Of a DNA stretch of 64,000 bases, positions 8,088 to 16,907 are shown one piece after another. Origin of the DNA: Anaerolineales bacterium. GTDB taxonomy: Bacteria; Chloroflexota; Anaerolineae; 4572-78; J111. Position numbers and translations under genes: made by a program. Each line of letters starts with the position of its first letter. The stretch's first letter is position 1. The stretch is taken from NCBI GenBank assembly GCA_020634855.1, contig JACKAU010000002.1, positions 186,001 to 250,000 on the forward strand. Direction: 5' to 3'. The notes beneath the pieces are model-generated. The model made no database searches, had not been told where the DNA came from, and saw nothing but the letters and a program-made list of their open reading frames with translations.

Positions 8088-10085
8088 ATGCGCGGAATTA
8101 TCGATGCCATAAAAGACCTCTATATCAAATTTTTGGTCTGGTTAGGAGCGGACCCGCCTGAAGGATTCGATCAGATCGAACCCGGTCCTGCCCGATCCCA
8201 AAGATATGTCGTCAAAGAGGGCGATACCATCTTCTCCATCGCCCGTAAATTTGGGGTTCATTACGAACGCATTGCTCAGGCGAACAACATCGATCAACTC
8301 GACGCCCTGAAACCGGGACAAATCTTGACCATTCCCGCACCGGGTCGGGAGTCGGAAAAGAAACCCGCGCCAACCCAGCCGGAAAAACCCAAATCGGACA
8401 CCAAACCCAGCCAACCCATCCCCAAAGAACCGGTCGAAGAAGCTCCTGTTGAAGAACCGCCTAAAGAACAACCTCTTGAAGAAGAGCCTCTTGAAGAAAA
8501 ACCCTTAGAGGAATTACCGGAGTGGTTGGAGGATGTGGAACCTGAAGAGGTCGTCGTGCCGGAAGAAGAAGCGCCGCTACCGGAGCCGACACAGGAGCCG
8601 CTGCCCGAAGTTGTCGCCGAAGGCCCCGAACAAGCTGAAGAAGAGATGGTCTTTCGTTACGAGGTTCAGCGCGGCGATACCCTCAACGCCATTGCCCGAA
8701 AATATGGTACGACCGTCAAGGATTTGATTGAATCCAACGAACTGGGTGACTCCAACATTTATCCCGGTCAAAAACTGGTCATTCCCGGTTATCGCTTACC
8801 TAAAATCGAGCCGGCCCCGGAACCACCCCATCGGCCGCTCCCGGATGTGGGCGAACAGTTTGTCTACACGGTCGCCGGCGGTGATACGCTCGGCGCGATT
8901 GCCAAACGATACGGCATTACCATTCGAGAACTGATCGAGGCGAACAATCTTGACGATCCAAACCGAATCCATATTGGCCAAAAGCTCATTATACCGGGCA
9001 TATTAGCCGCACCGGTTCGCCCCACGCCGCAACCCAAACCCACCCCCATCGCAGGCATCGATCCCGATTTTCCGCCGCTGGGACCAGCTGGAGCAGTCAG
9101 AGCCTTGTATGCCAGCTATTTTGCCATCGGCCACACTGAATTTCGTCAGCGTATCTTTGACCTGCTCGACACCACCGAATTAAACGCGGTCGTGATCGAT
9201 GCCAAGAGTGATTACGGCTGGCTAAGTTATCCCACCCAGGTAGCCCGCGCCAGGGAAATTGGCGCGAATCGGCCCACGGCCCAAGATTTCCCGGACCTAA
9301 TGGCCCGGTTGAAAGAACGGGGGATTTACACCATCGCTCGGATTGTCGCGTTCAAAGACAATTTGCTGGCCAAAAACTACCCCGAGTTGGCCGTCAAAAC
9401 CCAATCAGGCGCTGTCTGGCAGGATGCTGACACGATGTCGTGGAGCGATCCCTTTCTGAGTGATGTTTGGAACTACAACATTGAAATTGCCACGGAGGCC
9501 GTCCGGTTGGGGTTCGATGAAATTCAGTTCGATTTCTTGCGTTTCCCCACCGTCAGTCCGGCCGGCACACCGTACTTTTCGCAAGAAATCAGCAAAGAGA
9601 CCAGAGTAGCAGCGATCACCAGCTTTCTCAGCGCCGCTCGCGGCCAGCTAAAGCCCTTGGGGGTTAAAATAGCCGGTAGCACGTTTGGGTACACCTGCTG
9701 GCGCAGCGACGACTCATTGATCGGGCAAGATATCGACCGGATGGGCCACTACTTGGATGTATTATGTCCGATGCTTTACCCTTCGACTTTTGGCAGCGGG
9801 ATTCCCGGCTACAAAATGGCCGTGGCCCATCCCTATGAAGTGGTCTACGAAAGCGCACAGCGGGCCATAGACCGGGTCAAAATGTCCGGCTGCACGGTAC
9901 GGCCTTGGCTTCAGGATTTTCAAGATTACCGCTTTGACCGACGCACCTATGGCCGAACGGAGATTCAGGCTCAAATTAAAGGCGCTTTCGATTCAGGCTG
10001 CGAGGGCTTTCAAGTTTGGGACCCCCAAGTCAACTACTCCGATAACGCCTATGCGCCTATTGCCACCCCCATATTGTCCTCATAA
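8088..10085 (+). CDS. Triple-LysM protein with DUF4015-type putative glycoside hydrolase domain
   Basis: The 665-residue protein has LysM peptidoglycan-binding repeats at about 40-84, 190-234 and 258-303, each with the [K/Q/G]xGDT start and an IP end. A Glu/Pro-rich linker separates the first two. Residues from about 337 form a TIM-barrel-like domain of the DUF4015 family (putative glycosidases), with LDTTELNAVVIDAKSD, an IQFDFLRFP strand and a CPMLYPSTF strand. It is likely to act on or at the cell wall. No classical signal peptide is evident; the N-terminus only has a weak hydrophobic helix (IKFLVWLGA). The substrate is unknown. The start has a TGAGGC site. Confidence 0.85.
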   Translation: MRGIIDAIKDLYIKFLVWLGADPPEGFDQIEPGPARSQRYVVKEGDTIFSIARKFGVHYERIAQANNIDQLDALKPGQILTIPAPGRESEKKPAPTQPEKPKSDTKPSQPIPKEPVEEAPVEEPPKEQPLEEEPLEEKPLEELPEWLEDVEPEEVVVPEEEAPLPEPTQEPLPEVVAEGPEQAEEEMVFRYEVQRGDTLNAIARKYGTTVKDLIESNELGDSNIYPGQKLVIPGYRLPKIEPAPEPPHRPLPDVGEQFVYTVAGGDTLGAIAKRYGITIRELIEANNLDDPNRIHIGQKLIIPGILAAPVRPTPQPKPTPIAGIDPDFPPLGPAGAVRALYASYFAIGHTEFRQRIFDLLDTTELNAVVIDAKSDYGWLSYPTQVARAREIGANRPTAQDFPDLMARLKERGIYTIARIVAFKDNLLAKNYPELAVKTQSGAVWQDADTMSWSDPFLSDVWNYNIEIATEAVRLGFDEIQFDFLRFPTVSPAGTPYFSQEISKETRVAAITSFLSAARGQLKPLGVKIAGSTFGYTCWRSDDSLIGQDIDRMGHYLDVLCPMLYPSTFGSGIPGYKMAVAHPYEVVYESAQRAIDRVKMSGCTVRPWLQDFQDYRFDRRTYGRTEIQAQIKGAFDSGCEGFQVWDPQVNYSDNAYAPIATPILSS

Positions 10086-10102
10086 AAAATAGATGTAGTT
10101 CC

Positions 10103-10135
10103 CGTGGCTGGCGCTTAGTAAAAGGGCCAGCCACG
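10103..10135 (+). terminator. Hairpin after the LysM enzyme gene
   Basis: CGTGGCTGGC pairs perfectly with GCCAGCCACG around a 13-base loop, just after the stop codon. It is followed by AGAATAAAA, and the next hairpin supplies the T run. Confidence 0.55.
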
Positions 10136-10140
10136 AGAAT

Positions 10141-10170
10141 AAAAAAACGGACGCAATGTCCGTTTTTTTT
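10141..10170. terminator. Bidirectional intrinsic terminator between convergent transcripts
   Basis: AAAAAAACGGAC, a short GCAAT loop and GTCCGTTTTTTTT form a stem flanked by A and T runs, so it works in both directions. It lies between the LysM gene and the end of rplT. Confidence 0.85.
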
Positions 10171-10193
10171 GAGCTTGGTGGCAGCTAAAGTAA

Positions 10194-10544
10194 CTAAAGC
10201 GCCGCTTTAGCACTTTCTACTAGTTTGGTAAACCCGGCTGCGTCGTTGATGGCAATATCGGCCAGGACCTTGCGGTCAAGGTCAATACCGGCTTTTTTCA
10301 GCCCATTCATAAAGGTGCTGTAGCTCATATCATTTTGCCGGGTGGCGGCATTGATCCGAGCGATCCATAATTTGCGAAATTCACGCTTGCGTACCCGCCG
10401 GTCTCGGTAGGCATACTCCAGCGATTTCATCATCGCTTCGTTAGCGCGCTTAAAGAGCTTATGCTTACTGCCGCGCTGTCCTTTGGTTATGGCCAGCACT
10501 TTTTTATGCCGGCGCTGGGTTTGTGGCCCGCCTTTAACTCTCAC
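10194..10544 (-). CDS. rplT: 50S ribosomal protein L20
   Basis: The 116-residue protein matches L20 along its length: RRHKKVLAITKGQRGSK near the N-terminus, the AYRDRRVRKREFRKLWI helix and the FMNGLKKAGIDLDRKVLADIA segment. L20 binds 23S rRNA early in large-subunit assembly. It is the last gene of the conserved infC-rpmI-rplT operon and starts 9 bases after rpmI ends. Confidence 0.98.
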   Translation of the reverse strand: MRVKGGPQTQRRHKKVLAITKGQRGSKHKLFKRANEAMMKSLEYAYRDRRVRKREFRKLWIARINAATRQNDMSYSTFMNGLKKAGIDLDRKVLADIAINDAAGFTKLVESAKAAL

Positions 10545-10553
10545 AATATACCT

Positions 10554-10766
10554 CTACTTTCCTTTTTTCGCGTACGGAATCAACTTCTGTATCCGCTTCT
10601 TTTCGCCCGACGTGGTGACTTCGATCATTTCGTCAAACAGATATTTGACCCGTTTGCTTTTTTTACGGCGCAGGTGGCTCTTACCGATTTTAGTCCGCAT
10701 AAGCTTGCCGGAACCGGTGTATTTAAACCGTTTTGCCGTTGATTTGTGCGTTTTTATCTTTGGCAT
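10554..10766 (-). CDS. rpmI: 50S ribosomal protein L35
   Basis: The 70-residue, very basic protein has the L35 signature MPKIKTHKSTAKRF followed by GSGKLMRTKIGKSH and an RKKSKRVK stretch. It is a structural protein of the large ribosomal subunit. It lies between infC and rplT in the standard order on the minus strand, with an AAAGGA site upstream of its ATG. Confidence 0.98.
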   Translation of the reverse strand: MPKIKTHKSTAKRFKYTGSGKLMRTKIGKSHLRRKKSKRVKYLFDEMIEVTTSGEKKRIQKLIPYAKKGK

Positions 10767-10830
10767 GATAACGTTATCCTTTAGTCCTAATGGTTGAAAT
10801 GGGCTACGATCATTAATTCAGTAGGCCAGT

Positions 10831-11346
10831 TTACTTGTTGGGAGCCAAGACCATCAACATGGTCATTCCTTCTTTTGAAGGACGCTGTTCGACAATCGAT
10901 ATGTCTTCCAGTTCTTTGGCAATATGCGTCATTAAATCCAGAGCAACTTCCGGGTGAGTCACCTCTCGACCTCTAAAACGGAGACGGACCTTAACCTTAG
11001 CTCCACGACTCAAGAAAGTTCTCGCTTGCTTTAATTTGTAACCAATATCGTGTTCACCGGTTTTTGGTCGCAAGCGGATTTCTTTAACCTCTACCTTGGT
11101 TTGACTTTTGCGAGCATCCCGGTCCCGTTTCTGGGCCTCATACAGATATTTGCCGTAATCCATCAGCCGACAAACGGGCGGGTTAGCACCGGGGGCAACT
11201 TCCACTAAGTCCGTATCGCGCTCTTGGGCAATTCTGAGCGCTTCTTTGATAGACATAACACCTAACTGCTCACCGCCGACGTCAATCAGGCGTACTTCGG
11301 CTGCGCTTATTTGCTCATTAATGTTGCGCTCATCCTTGGTAGTTAT
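10831..11346 (-). CDS. infC: Translation initiation factor IF-3, starting at an AUA codon
   Basis: The C-terminal part (NPPVCRLMDYGKYLYEAQ, RLRPKTGEHD, RFRGREVTHPE) is clearly IF-3. The first in-frame ATG (11256) would cut off the conserved N-domain. Upstream, the same frame continues through NINEQISAAEVRLID to an ATA at 11344-11346, where it meets a stop, and a GGGGGGAG ribosome site lies 6 bases before that ATA. The resulting length of 171 residues is normal. Rare AUU/AUA/AUC starts are known for infC, where IF-3 rejects such codons and so limits its own synthesis. The gene heads the infC-rpmI-rplT operon. Confidence 0.95.
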   Translation of the reverse strand: MTTKDERNINEQISAAEVRLIDVGGEQLGVMSIKEALRIAQERDTDLVEVAPGANPPVCRLMDYGKYLYEAQKRDRDARKSQTKVEVKEIRLRPKTGEHDIGYKLKQARTFLSRGAKVKVRLRFRGREVTHPEVALDLMTHIAKELEDISIVEQRPSKEGMTMLMVLAPNK

Positions 11347-11454
11347 GACTCACTCCCCCCTCTATTATTCCAATTAATTTGTGCAAAAAATGTGGCCAAT
11401 TCGTTGAATTTGTTACCCTTTTGCTATTAAGATTTCTTATGAAAGCAGCTATAA

Positions 11455-11483
11455 ACTATAGCATATCGCTTAATTCTCGTCAA
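11455..11483 (-). promoter_or_regulatory. Promoter of the infC-rpmI-rplT operon
   Basis: On the minus strand TTGACG (11478-11483), a 17-base spacer and TATAGT (11455-11460) form a strong sigma-70-type promoter. Transcription would begin near 11448, giving a leader of about 100 bases before the AUA start. Confidence 0.8.
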
Positions 11484-11526
11484 GTTATATTCCGCTCGAT
11501 CACGCTCAGCAGAGGCTCTAAGACCA

Positions 11527-12156
11527 TCAATTGACCTTGATCGAGACCTCGTGGCGATCAATTTGCGGACTATCCTGAAGTTGTGTGGTCAAAATATACG
11601 ATGTATCTCGACCGGGGCAAACTTCTTTTTGACCCGATGGGTTTACCGGTTCACCCTCTAATTTAACGCTGAGCGCCCCTTGGACATTCCACCGGAGTGT
11701 CGTGCAGTCACCATCGTCGATGGTCAGGTCATCGGCTTCAAAGGAAACCACATACCGGCGAGAGCCAATGGTCGGCGTGGGGTTGACGGTGGCGCTGACC
11801 ACAGGAGGCACAACGGGTGGTGGGGGCAGCGGGGTGGCCGTTGGCCGAACAATAGGCTGGGGGAAATTTAGGGCCACTGTGGGGGGTGGGGTATTGCTGG
11901 GCGCCAAGGTGGCTGTGGGCAGCCGGGTCCCCGTCGGAGTTGGCTCGGCCGGGGTTGGGGTGATAAAACTGGGGGTCGGCATAAAATTGGGAAAGGTGGC
12001 TGTGGGCGTAACCGTTGGCGATGGGGTGTAGGTAGCTGTGACCGGCGATATGAAAACCCGCTCAACCGGAAATAGTAAAAAGAAGAGTAATCCAATAAAT
12101 GTAAGCGCCACAAGCCCGATAAGAAGCGCAATAATGGTTGCTTGTGACCGGTTCAT
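11527..12156 (-). CDS. Membrane-anchored Thr/Pro-rich protein with C-terminal Ig-like domain
   Basis: The 209-residue protein has one N-terminal membrane helix (about 8-30), then a long low-complexity linker rich in TPTP and PTPT units (about 40-125), then a folded C-terminal domain (about 130-209). That domain has alternating strands and two cysteines (DDGDCTTLRW, KEVCPGRD), suggestive of an Ig-like fold. TPTP linkers are very common in Chloroflexota surface proteins. The folded end probably lies outside the membrane. No catalytic motif is visible. Confidence 0.7.
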   Translation of the reverse strand: MNRSQATIIALLIGLVALTFIGLLFFLLFPVERVFISPVTATYTPSPTVTPTATFPNFMPTPSFITPTPAEPTPTGTRLPTATLAPSNTPPPTVALNFPQPIVRPTATPLPPPPVVPPVVSATVNPTPTIGSRRYVVSFEADDLTIDDGDCTTLRWNVQGALSVKLEGEPVNPSGQKEVCPGRDTSYILTTQLQDSPQIDRHEVSIKVN

Positions 12157-12335
12157 GCAATAAATTCCACTTTCTGCAAAGGCTGGTTTGTAGTGATATT
12201 TTTGAACCCGCCTAAATCAGGTATTTGAGACCTTGTTGTATAATAATATCCTAAAATTAGCAAAAAGTAATGACCGTAGCTAACTCTCCCCAATTTGAAT
12301 ATTATCTATCATAACCAACCTCAAGGAGCCGTTTT

Positions 12336-13457
12336 ATGAACATCCAACCCTTTACTCTGGAACGATACTTTGCCCAATATGAATTCAACGCGCCCTACCT
12401 GCTGTGTACCTCCGACTGCGAGTCGCTAACAGTAGGCGAACTGTTGGCCCTGGAGCCGGGAGCGGCGGAGGGCTTACAGCAGTGTTGGCTGGGCTACACC
12501 GAGAGCCAGGGCAGCCCGGAACTGCGCACCGAGATTGCCGGCCTGTACCATCAGATCGACCTCGATGACATCCTGGTTCACGCCGGAGCCGAGGAAGCCA
12601 TCTTCAACTTCATGAACGCCGTACTTGATCCTGGAGACCACGTGATTGTCCATTCACCCTGCTACCAATCGCTCTATGAAGTGGCCCGCGCCGCCGGCTG
12701 TCAATTAACGCGCTGGGCCACTGCCGAGGCTGAGGACTGGACGCTCGATTTGGCTTGGTTGGAGCAGCACATCCAACCTAATACTAAGGTCATCGTGGTT
12801 AACTGCCCCCACAACCCGACCGGCTATCTTATGAGCCAGGACGCCCAGCAGCAACTTATCGAAATTGCCCGCTGTCATAACCTGCTCCTCTTCTTCGACG
12901 AAGTCTATCGCGGCCTGGAATACCGTCCGGAGGACCAATTGCCCGCCGCGTGCGATTTGTATGAAAACGCGATTTCGCTGGGTGTGATGTCGAAAACCTA
13001 CGGTCTGGCCGGCTTGCGCATCGGTTGGATTGCGACCCGCAACCGCGAAGTGTACCAGGCGATGGCCGCCTTCAAAGATTACACCACCATCTGCAACAGC
13101 GCCCCCAGCGAGTACCTGGCCGCGTTGGCCCTCCGTCAAAAAGGAGCGATTGTTGAGCGCAACCTGGAGATTGCCAAGCATAATCTCGCCCTGCTCAACT
13201 CATTTTTCGACCGCCATCAGGCCATCTTCAGTTGGGTTCCGCCCAAAGCCGGCGCCATCGCCTTTCCCGGTCTAAAATTGAACCAATCGGTCGAGGCTTT
13301 TTGCGCCGATGTGGTAGCTCAGGCCGGCGTTTTACTCTTACCTGGCACTAAATATGATTTCGATGACCGCCATTTCCGCGTCGGCTTTGGGCGCAAGAAT
13401 ATGCCAGAGGCATTGGCTCGACTAGAGGCGTATCTTGAGGAACAAATTGTGGTATGA
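12336..13457 (+). CDS. Class I/II PLP-dependent aminotransferase
   Basis: The 373-residue fold-type I enzyme has the cofactor-binding residues expected: NPTG at 160-163, FFDEVYRG at 187-193 and the Schiff-base lysine in MSKTYGLAGLRIGW (K220). A C-terminal RVGFGR segment supplies the carboxylate-binding arginine. It is an aspartate-aminotransferase-superfamily enzyme of uncertain donor and acceptor. The ATG follows CAAGGAG. It is divergent from the TPTP protein and has no operon partner. Confidence 0.88.
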   Translation: MNIQPFTLERYFAQYEFNAPYLLCTSDCESLTVGELLALEPGAAEGLQQCWLGYTESQGSPELRTEIAGLYHQIDLDDILVHAGAEEAIFNFMNAVLDPGDHVIVHSPCYQSLYEVARAAGCQLTRWATAEAEDWTLDLAWLEQHIQPNTKVIVVNCPHNPTGYLMSQDAQQQLIEIARCHNLLLFFDEVYRGLEYRPEDQLPAACDLYENAISLGVMSKTYGLAGLRIGWIATRNREVYQAMAAFKDYTTICNSAPSEYLAALALRQKGAIVERNLEIAKHNLALLNSFFDRHQAIFSWVPPKAGAIAFPGLKLNQSVEAFCADVVAQAGVLLLPGTKYDFDDRHFRVGFGRKNMPEALARLEAYLEEQIVV

Positions 13458-13747
13458 GTTGCGTTATGATGGGAACAAATACTAAACGGGGTTACGGCGG
13501 AGATGATGCGCATTGACGAGGGTTTAAAATGAAAAAGACCGGGATATCGCTGTCCCAGCCTTTCAAAAGGAGGAGAAGATTAACTACTGCACATTTGCTA
13601 GTTTACTCCCATTTAGCATAGTTAACTTGACGCCTCCTTGATGCCAATTTTTCGCCAACCCTACGCTAACCCGATGTTAGCCGTCGATCATTATCCAACC
13701 GACTTTTGAACCTCGTTACGATGCTGTAAACCTTGCCGAATTACGCT

Positions 13748-14245
13748 TCAATCGGGATAGTAAGATACCTCGACGACTCGGCCGTCCTTGATAGTTAGAA
13801 TGGCAATATCTGAGTCACCCCAGCCTAATTGAGTGGGCCGGTAGCTGATTTTACCGGCCAGCAGATCGCCTTGTGCATTGATTTGAGCAGTGGGACCGAT
13901 GAATTTAATATAGTGAGCCATCAATTGGTCAGCCTGATCGGCCGTCATCCCAATTTCAATGCGGTGGAAGTCACGTAAGAAAGGTTTACGGCCATTCCAA
14001 TCAATGTAGTAGACGGTCAGAATCGCCGCCAGAAATAAAGCCAAAAGTGAAAGCTTGTATCGTCTAGGTCGATGCCGCAGTAAGAGAAACCCTATCAGCA
14101 GCCAGAAAGCTGTGTAGGCTAAAGTAAAATAGCTATTGATGGAAAGGGCTGTCTCTAAATCGAAAATTAAAAAGACGCCCAAGGCAATTAATAGGAGCAG
14201 CCCCACGACGAGGCTATTCCGCCAATCTTGGTAAGCAGTGGTCAT
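13748..14245 (-). CDS. Hypothetical membrane protein
   Basis: The 165-residue protein has three hydrophobic segments in its first 85 residues (LVVGLLLLIALGVFLIF, YTAFWLLIGFLLL, LSLLALFLAAILTVYYI), then a soluble tail of about 75 residues with strands such as GKISYRPTQLGWGDSDIA. I do not recognise a family. It follows the L,D-transpeptidase gene on the same strand by about 110 bases and may be cotranscribed with it. Confidence 0.65.
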   Translation of the reverse strand: MTTAYQDWRNSLVVGLLLLIALGVFLIFDLETALSINSYFTLAYTAFWLLIGFLLLRHRPRRYKLSLLALFLAAILTVYYIDWNGRKPFLRDFHRIEIGMTADQADQLMAHYIKFIGPTAQINAQGDLLAGKISYRPTQLGWGDSDIAILTIKDGRVVEVSYYPD

Positions 14246-14353
14246 TATAACTTCTCCCCCAAAACTTAGTCACAACACACACCGGCGATGTGGTCAGGAT
14301 CACCGATTAACTAAATTCTACATCTCTTTTTGGTAATGCATAATTTCTTGCGT

Positions 14354-16000
14354 CTACTTTTCAATCTCAACAACAACACCTGCTTCGGCCCACTCAAACA
14401 GGTTGCCAGAGTGCTTAGAGTCGACCAGAATGCAGCCGTAGGTTACCGGGTGGCCCAAATCATTGGTCCAGAGCAAGGTCGCGCCGTTGCGCGATGGGAA
14501 GCCGTGGAACCCGTTCATAAAATCAGCCGTGGGGACCGGTCGATAAATACCGATAAAGTCAGGCATCCACAGATTCCAACTGGCGGCGTAGGCATTGGTT
14601 TCATGGCTTTGCACTTGAAAGACCCCCGGCGCGGTCGGGCTAGACGAAATACCGGTGCTGATCGGCCATTCCCATTTGAGCTGACCTTGTTCATAAGCCC
14701 ATAATTTCTGTTCGCTCAAGCTAACTACGATGCGCTTGTTTTTGACAACCGGCAGCGGCAGCAATGCGTCGGGCGACGGAATGATGATTTCTTGGCCGGG
14801 TGACAGTGAATTATTAACGCCGGGATTAGCCTGTTCAATCCAGGGGTAGGGTATGCCGTAATCGAAGCCGATGCTCGACAGTGTTTCGCCAAATTGAACG
14901 GTGTGCGGCTGGTCGTGGTGAAACACGCGCAGGTCGGCGGCTGACCAGCTTTGGTTGGTGATGGCCGTAGTGACGGCCTCAACGGTCTCATCCGGCTTGA
15001 GATACTGCTCCGGCCCGATCGTTTCGATCTGTTGGGTCAGTGATTTTTGGGCCTGATCTGCATCTAAGGACCATTCAAATTCGGTCGGATCCGTTTCGTT
15101 TAACCAAACCGAAATCCATGGGTTCCACACATCCGGCTCAATCTTCAACGAGATGGTTTCCTCATCGATGGGATCGTAAGCTTGGACGGTGATGGTATGA
15201 TCTAAAAATTCGTTGGCTTCATCCACGGGGCGACTGACGTCGGTCAAGTCGGCAGTCACGGTTTTTAGGATTAATGGTAGCCGACCCTCAGCCAGAACGT
15301 GCAAGGGGTCTTGAGAGAGGTTGGCCATTGTCGCCTCGATGTCCAGGGATTGGCCCATCACGGCCGGCGCGGCCTCTACTTGCCCATCGACCAGACGAAT
15401 ATCAGCATCGACCGGTTTCAGTTCAAATTGCGGCGCCAGGGCTTGCAGCGTTTGCAGAGCCGGCAACGGATCGAACTTCCAGACCGGCTCAAGTTCAATT
15501 TGCCCTCTATTGTCAATTAGCCGGCGTAACGACTCAAGCGAGCGGCCCTGCCGGTGGGCTAACGATACGGTGGCGGCCGTATCGAGACTAATGCCCAAAG
15601 CCTCTGGAATAAGGGCTTGTTGTGAGCTATCCGCCTCCAGCACAATGCCGCGCTCTTGAGATTGCGCCCGCAACAGGGCGGCGGCGTCAGGCATCGAATG
15701 CCCGCCAATAGACACGCCCGCAACATAGACGCCAGGCACGATGACGTTACTACGGTAGAAAAGTACGCCGGCGGTAAAGAGAGCCACTATCAACGCCAGT
15801 AGCAACGCGATAGCCCAGCCTAAAGTCAAGTAGGTCAATCGCCGCCGAATAGAGGGCGGCTGTGGCAATGTGGGCGACTGTGGCCAGTAAGCCCACATTT
15901 CAGGCGGCGTCTCAGCTGGTTGAGGTAATGGCGTTATCGCCGCCGGTCGAGTCGGCGCAGCGGCCCGATCAGGTTTTGCAGGGATCGTTTTTTGATTCAT
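14354..16000 (-). CDS. L,D-transpeptidase (YkuD) with peptidoglycan-binding and LysM domains
   Basis: The protein has a cytoplasmic Pro-rich N-terminus, one membrane helix (WAIALLLALIVALFTAGVLFY), two repeats like the peptidoglycan-binding domain next to YkuD domains (PF12229 type), a LysM (VQFGETLSSIGFDYG) and a C-terminal YkuD domain. The YkuD motif region reads HPVTYGCILV, so the usual SHGC has Tyr in place of His, while the Cys and an upstream HGF histidine remain. It probably makes 3-3 peptidoglycan crosslinks outside the membrane. The ATG at 16000 (548 residues) is chosen; a TTG at 16036 is possible. Confidence 0.88.
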   Translation of the reverse strand: MNQKTIPAKPDRAAAPTRPAAITPLPQPAETPPEMWAYWPQSPTLPQPPSIRRRLTYLTLGWAIALLLALIVALFTAGVLFYRSNVIVPGVYVAGVSIGGHSMPDAAALLRAQSQERGIVLEADSSQQALIPEALGISLDTAATVSLAHRQGRSLESLRRLIDNRGQIELEPVWKFDPLPALQTLQALAPQFELKPVDADIRLVDGQVEAAPAVMGQSLDIEATMANLSQDPLHVLAEGRLPLILKTVTADLTDVSRPVDEANEFLDHTITVQAYDPIDEETISLKIEPDVWNPWISVWLNETDPTEFEWSLDADQAQKSLTQQIETIGPEQYLKPDETVEAVTTAITNQSWSAADLRVFHHDQPHTVQFGETLSSIGFDYGIPYPWIEQANPGVNNSLSPGQEIIIPSPDALLPLPVVKNKRIVVSLSEQKLWAYEQGQLKWEWPISTGISSSPTAPGVFQVQSHETNAYAASWNLWMPDFIGIYRPVPTADFMNGFHGFPSRNGATLLWTNDLGHPVTYGCILVDSKHSGNLFEWAEAGVVVEIEK

Positions 16001-16419
16001 TGGGTAAAAATGGTCTTCTTGGGCTTCTATCTTCAATAGTAAACAATTTAGTCATTATGTCAAAGTCGAGGCTGTAAAAACCACCCTCCTCTGTTAGACG
16101 AGTTGAGTCCTAATTTTGTTCCAGGCGCTGTGCTCTATATTTTATAACCTTGTCGTTTAGAAATCGTTACGGTTTGAGCCATTTCAAGTAATCTGCTGGA
16201 GCCATAAATTAATTTGACTTGAGGGACAAGACTCGTTATCTTATTAAACTCGTTATCTTATTAAAAGTGTTCTTCCCGAATTTCGCGAATTTGTGGAGGT
16301 TTATCAAAACGTAAGATGTAATGGGTAAGGTTTTGTAAATTGCGTTTTGCGTATTATGGTGGTGTTAATTTACAATAAAGAGACTAATAACAGAATGACT
16401 AGTGAAAGGGGGGTAATCA
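16001..16419. other. Gene-free gap with an exact tandem duplication
   Basis: No gene is seen. A 17-bp unit, ACTCGTTATCTTATTAA, occurs twice head to tail at 16231-16247 and 16248-16264. No strong promoter was found, although transcription must start in both directions from this gap. Confidence 0.6.
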
Positions 16420-16839
16420 ATGGCTAAGAGCAACGATAAACTAATTTGCGCATTACGAGAAACAGCGGATCGCCTGTCGAACGGGGCGAAGTATGAATGG
16501 GGACATATGGGGCGCTGTAACTGTGGGCACCTTATCCAAACGCTAACGGATATGTCTGATTATGAGATTGTACAATGCGTTAATTTCCAAATGGGTGAGT
16601 GGACTGAGCATGCCAAAGATTACTGTGAGGGAACCGGCCATAATGTCGATGATATTTTCTTAACCCTGCACGGTTTCGGCTTCAGTTATGAAGATGTTAT
16701 ACAATTGGAAAACTTGAGTGATAAACGAATCCTGAGCCGGTTAGGCGAAGGGCCTCAACACTTGCGACGCAACGATAGGGAAGATGTCACCCTTTATATG
16801 AGAACAATGGCTGACCTATTAGAAGAGGAACTTGTTTAA
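16420..16839 (+). CDS. Conserved hypothetical protein with WGHMGRCNCGHL motif
   Basis: The 139-residue protein has a striking motif YEWGHMGRCNCGHLIQ near residues 25-40, further Cys and His residues (C65, CEGTGHNVDD) and an acidic helical C-terminus. I recall similar uncharacterised proteins in other bacteria but know no function. The clustered Cys/His residues suggest metal or cofactor binding, which is inference. The ATG follows GAAAGGGGGG. It precedes the response-regulator gene by about 70 bases on the same strand. Confidence 0.7.
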   Translation: MAKSNDKLICALRETADRLSNGAKYEWGHMGRCNCGHLIQTLTDMSDYEIVQCVNFQMGEWTEHAKDYCEGTGHNVDDIFLTLHGFGFSYEDVIQLENLSDKRILSRLGEGPQHLRRNDREDVTLYMRTMADLLEEELV

Positions 16840-16907
16840 AGTTCACGAATTCCTGTTATTCAAAAGGGAATAGTCATAAAAAACGATTCTAATAAAGGTA
16901 AAATTAA

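Noticed and set aside
13458..13747. Gene after the AAAGGAGGAG sequence near 13567
   Set aside because: The strong ribosome-site-like sequence is not followed by a start codon with an open frame; the gap shows nothing else.
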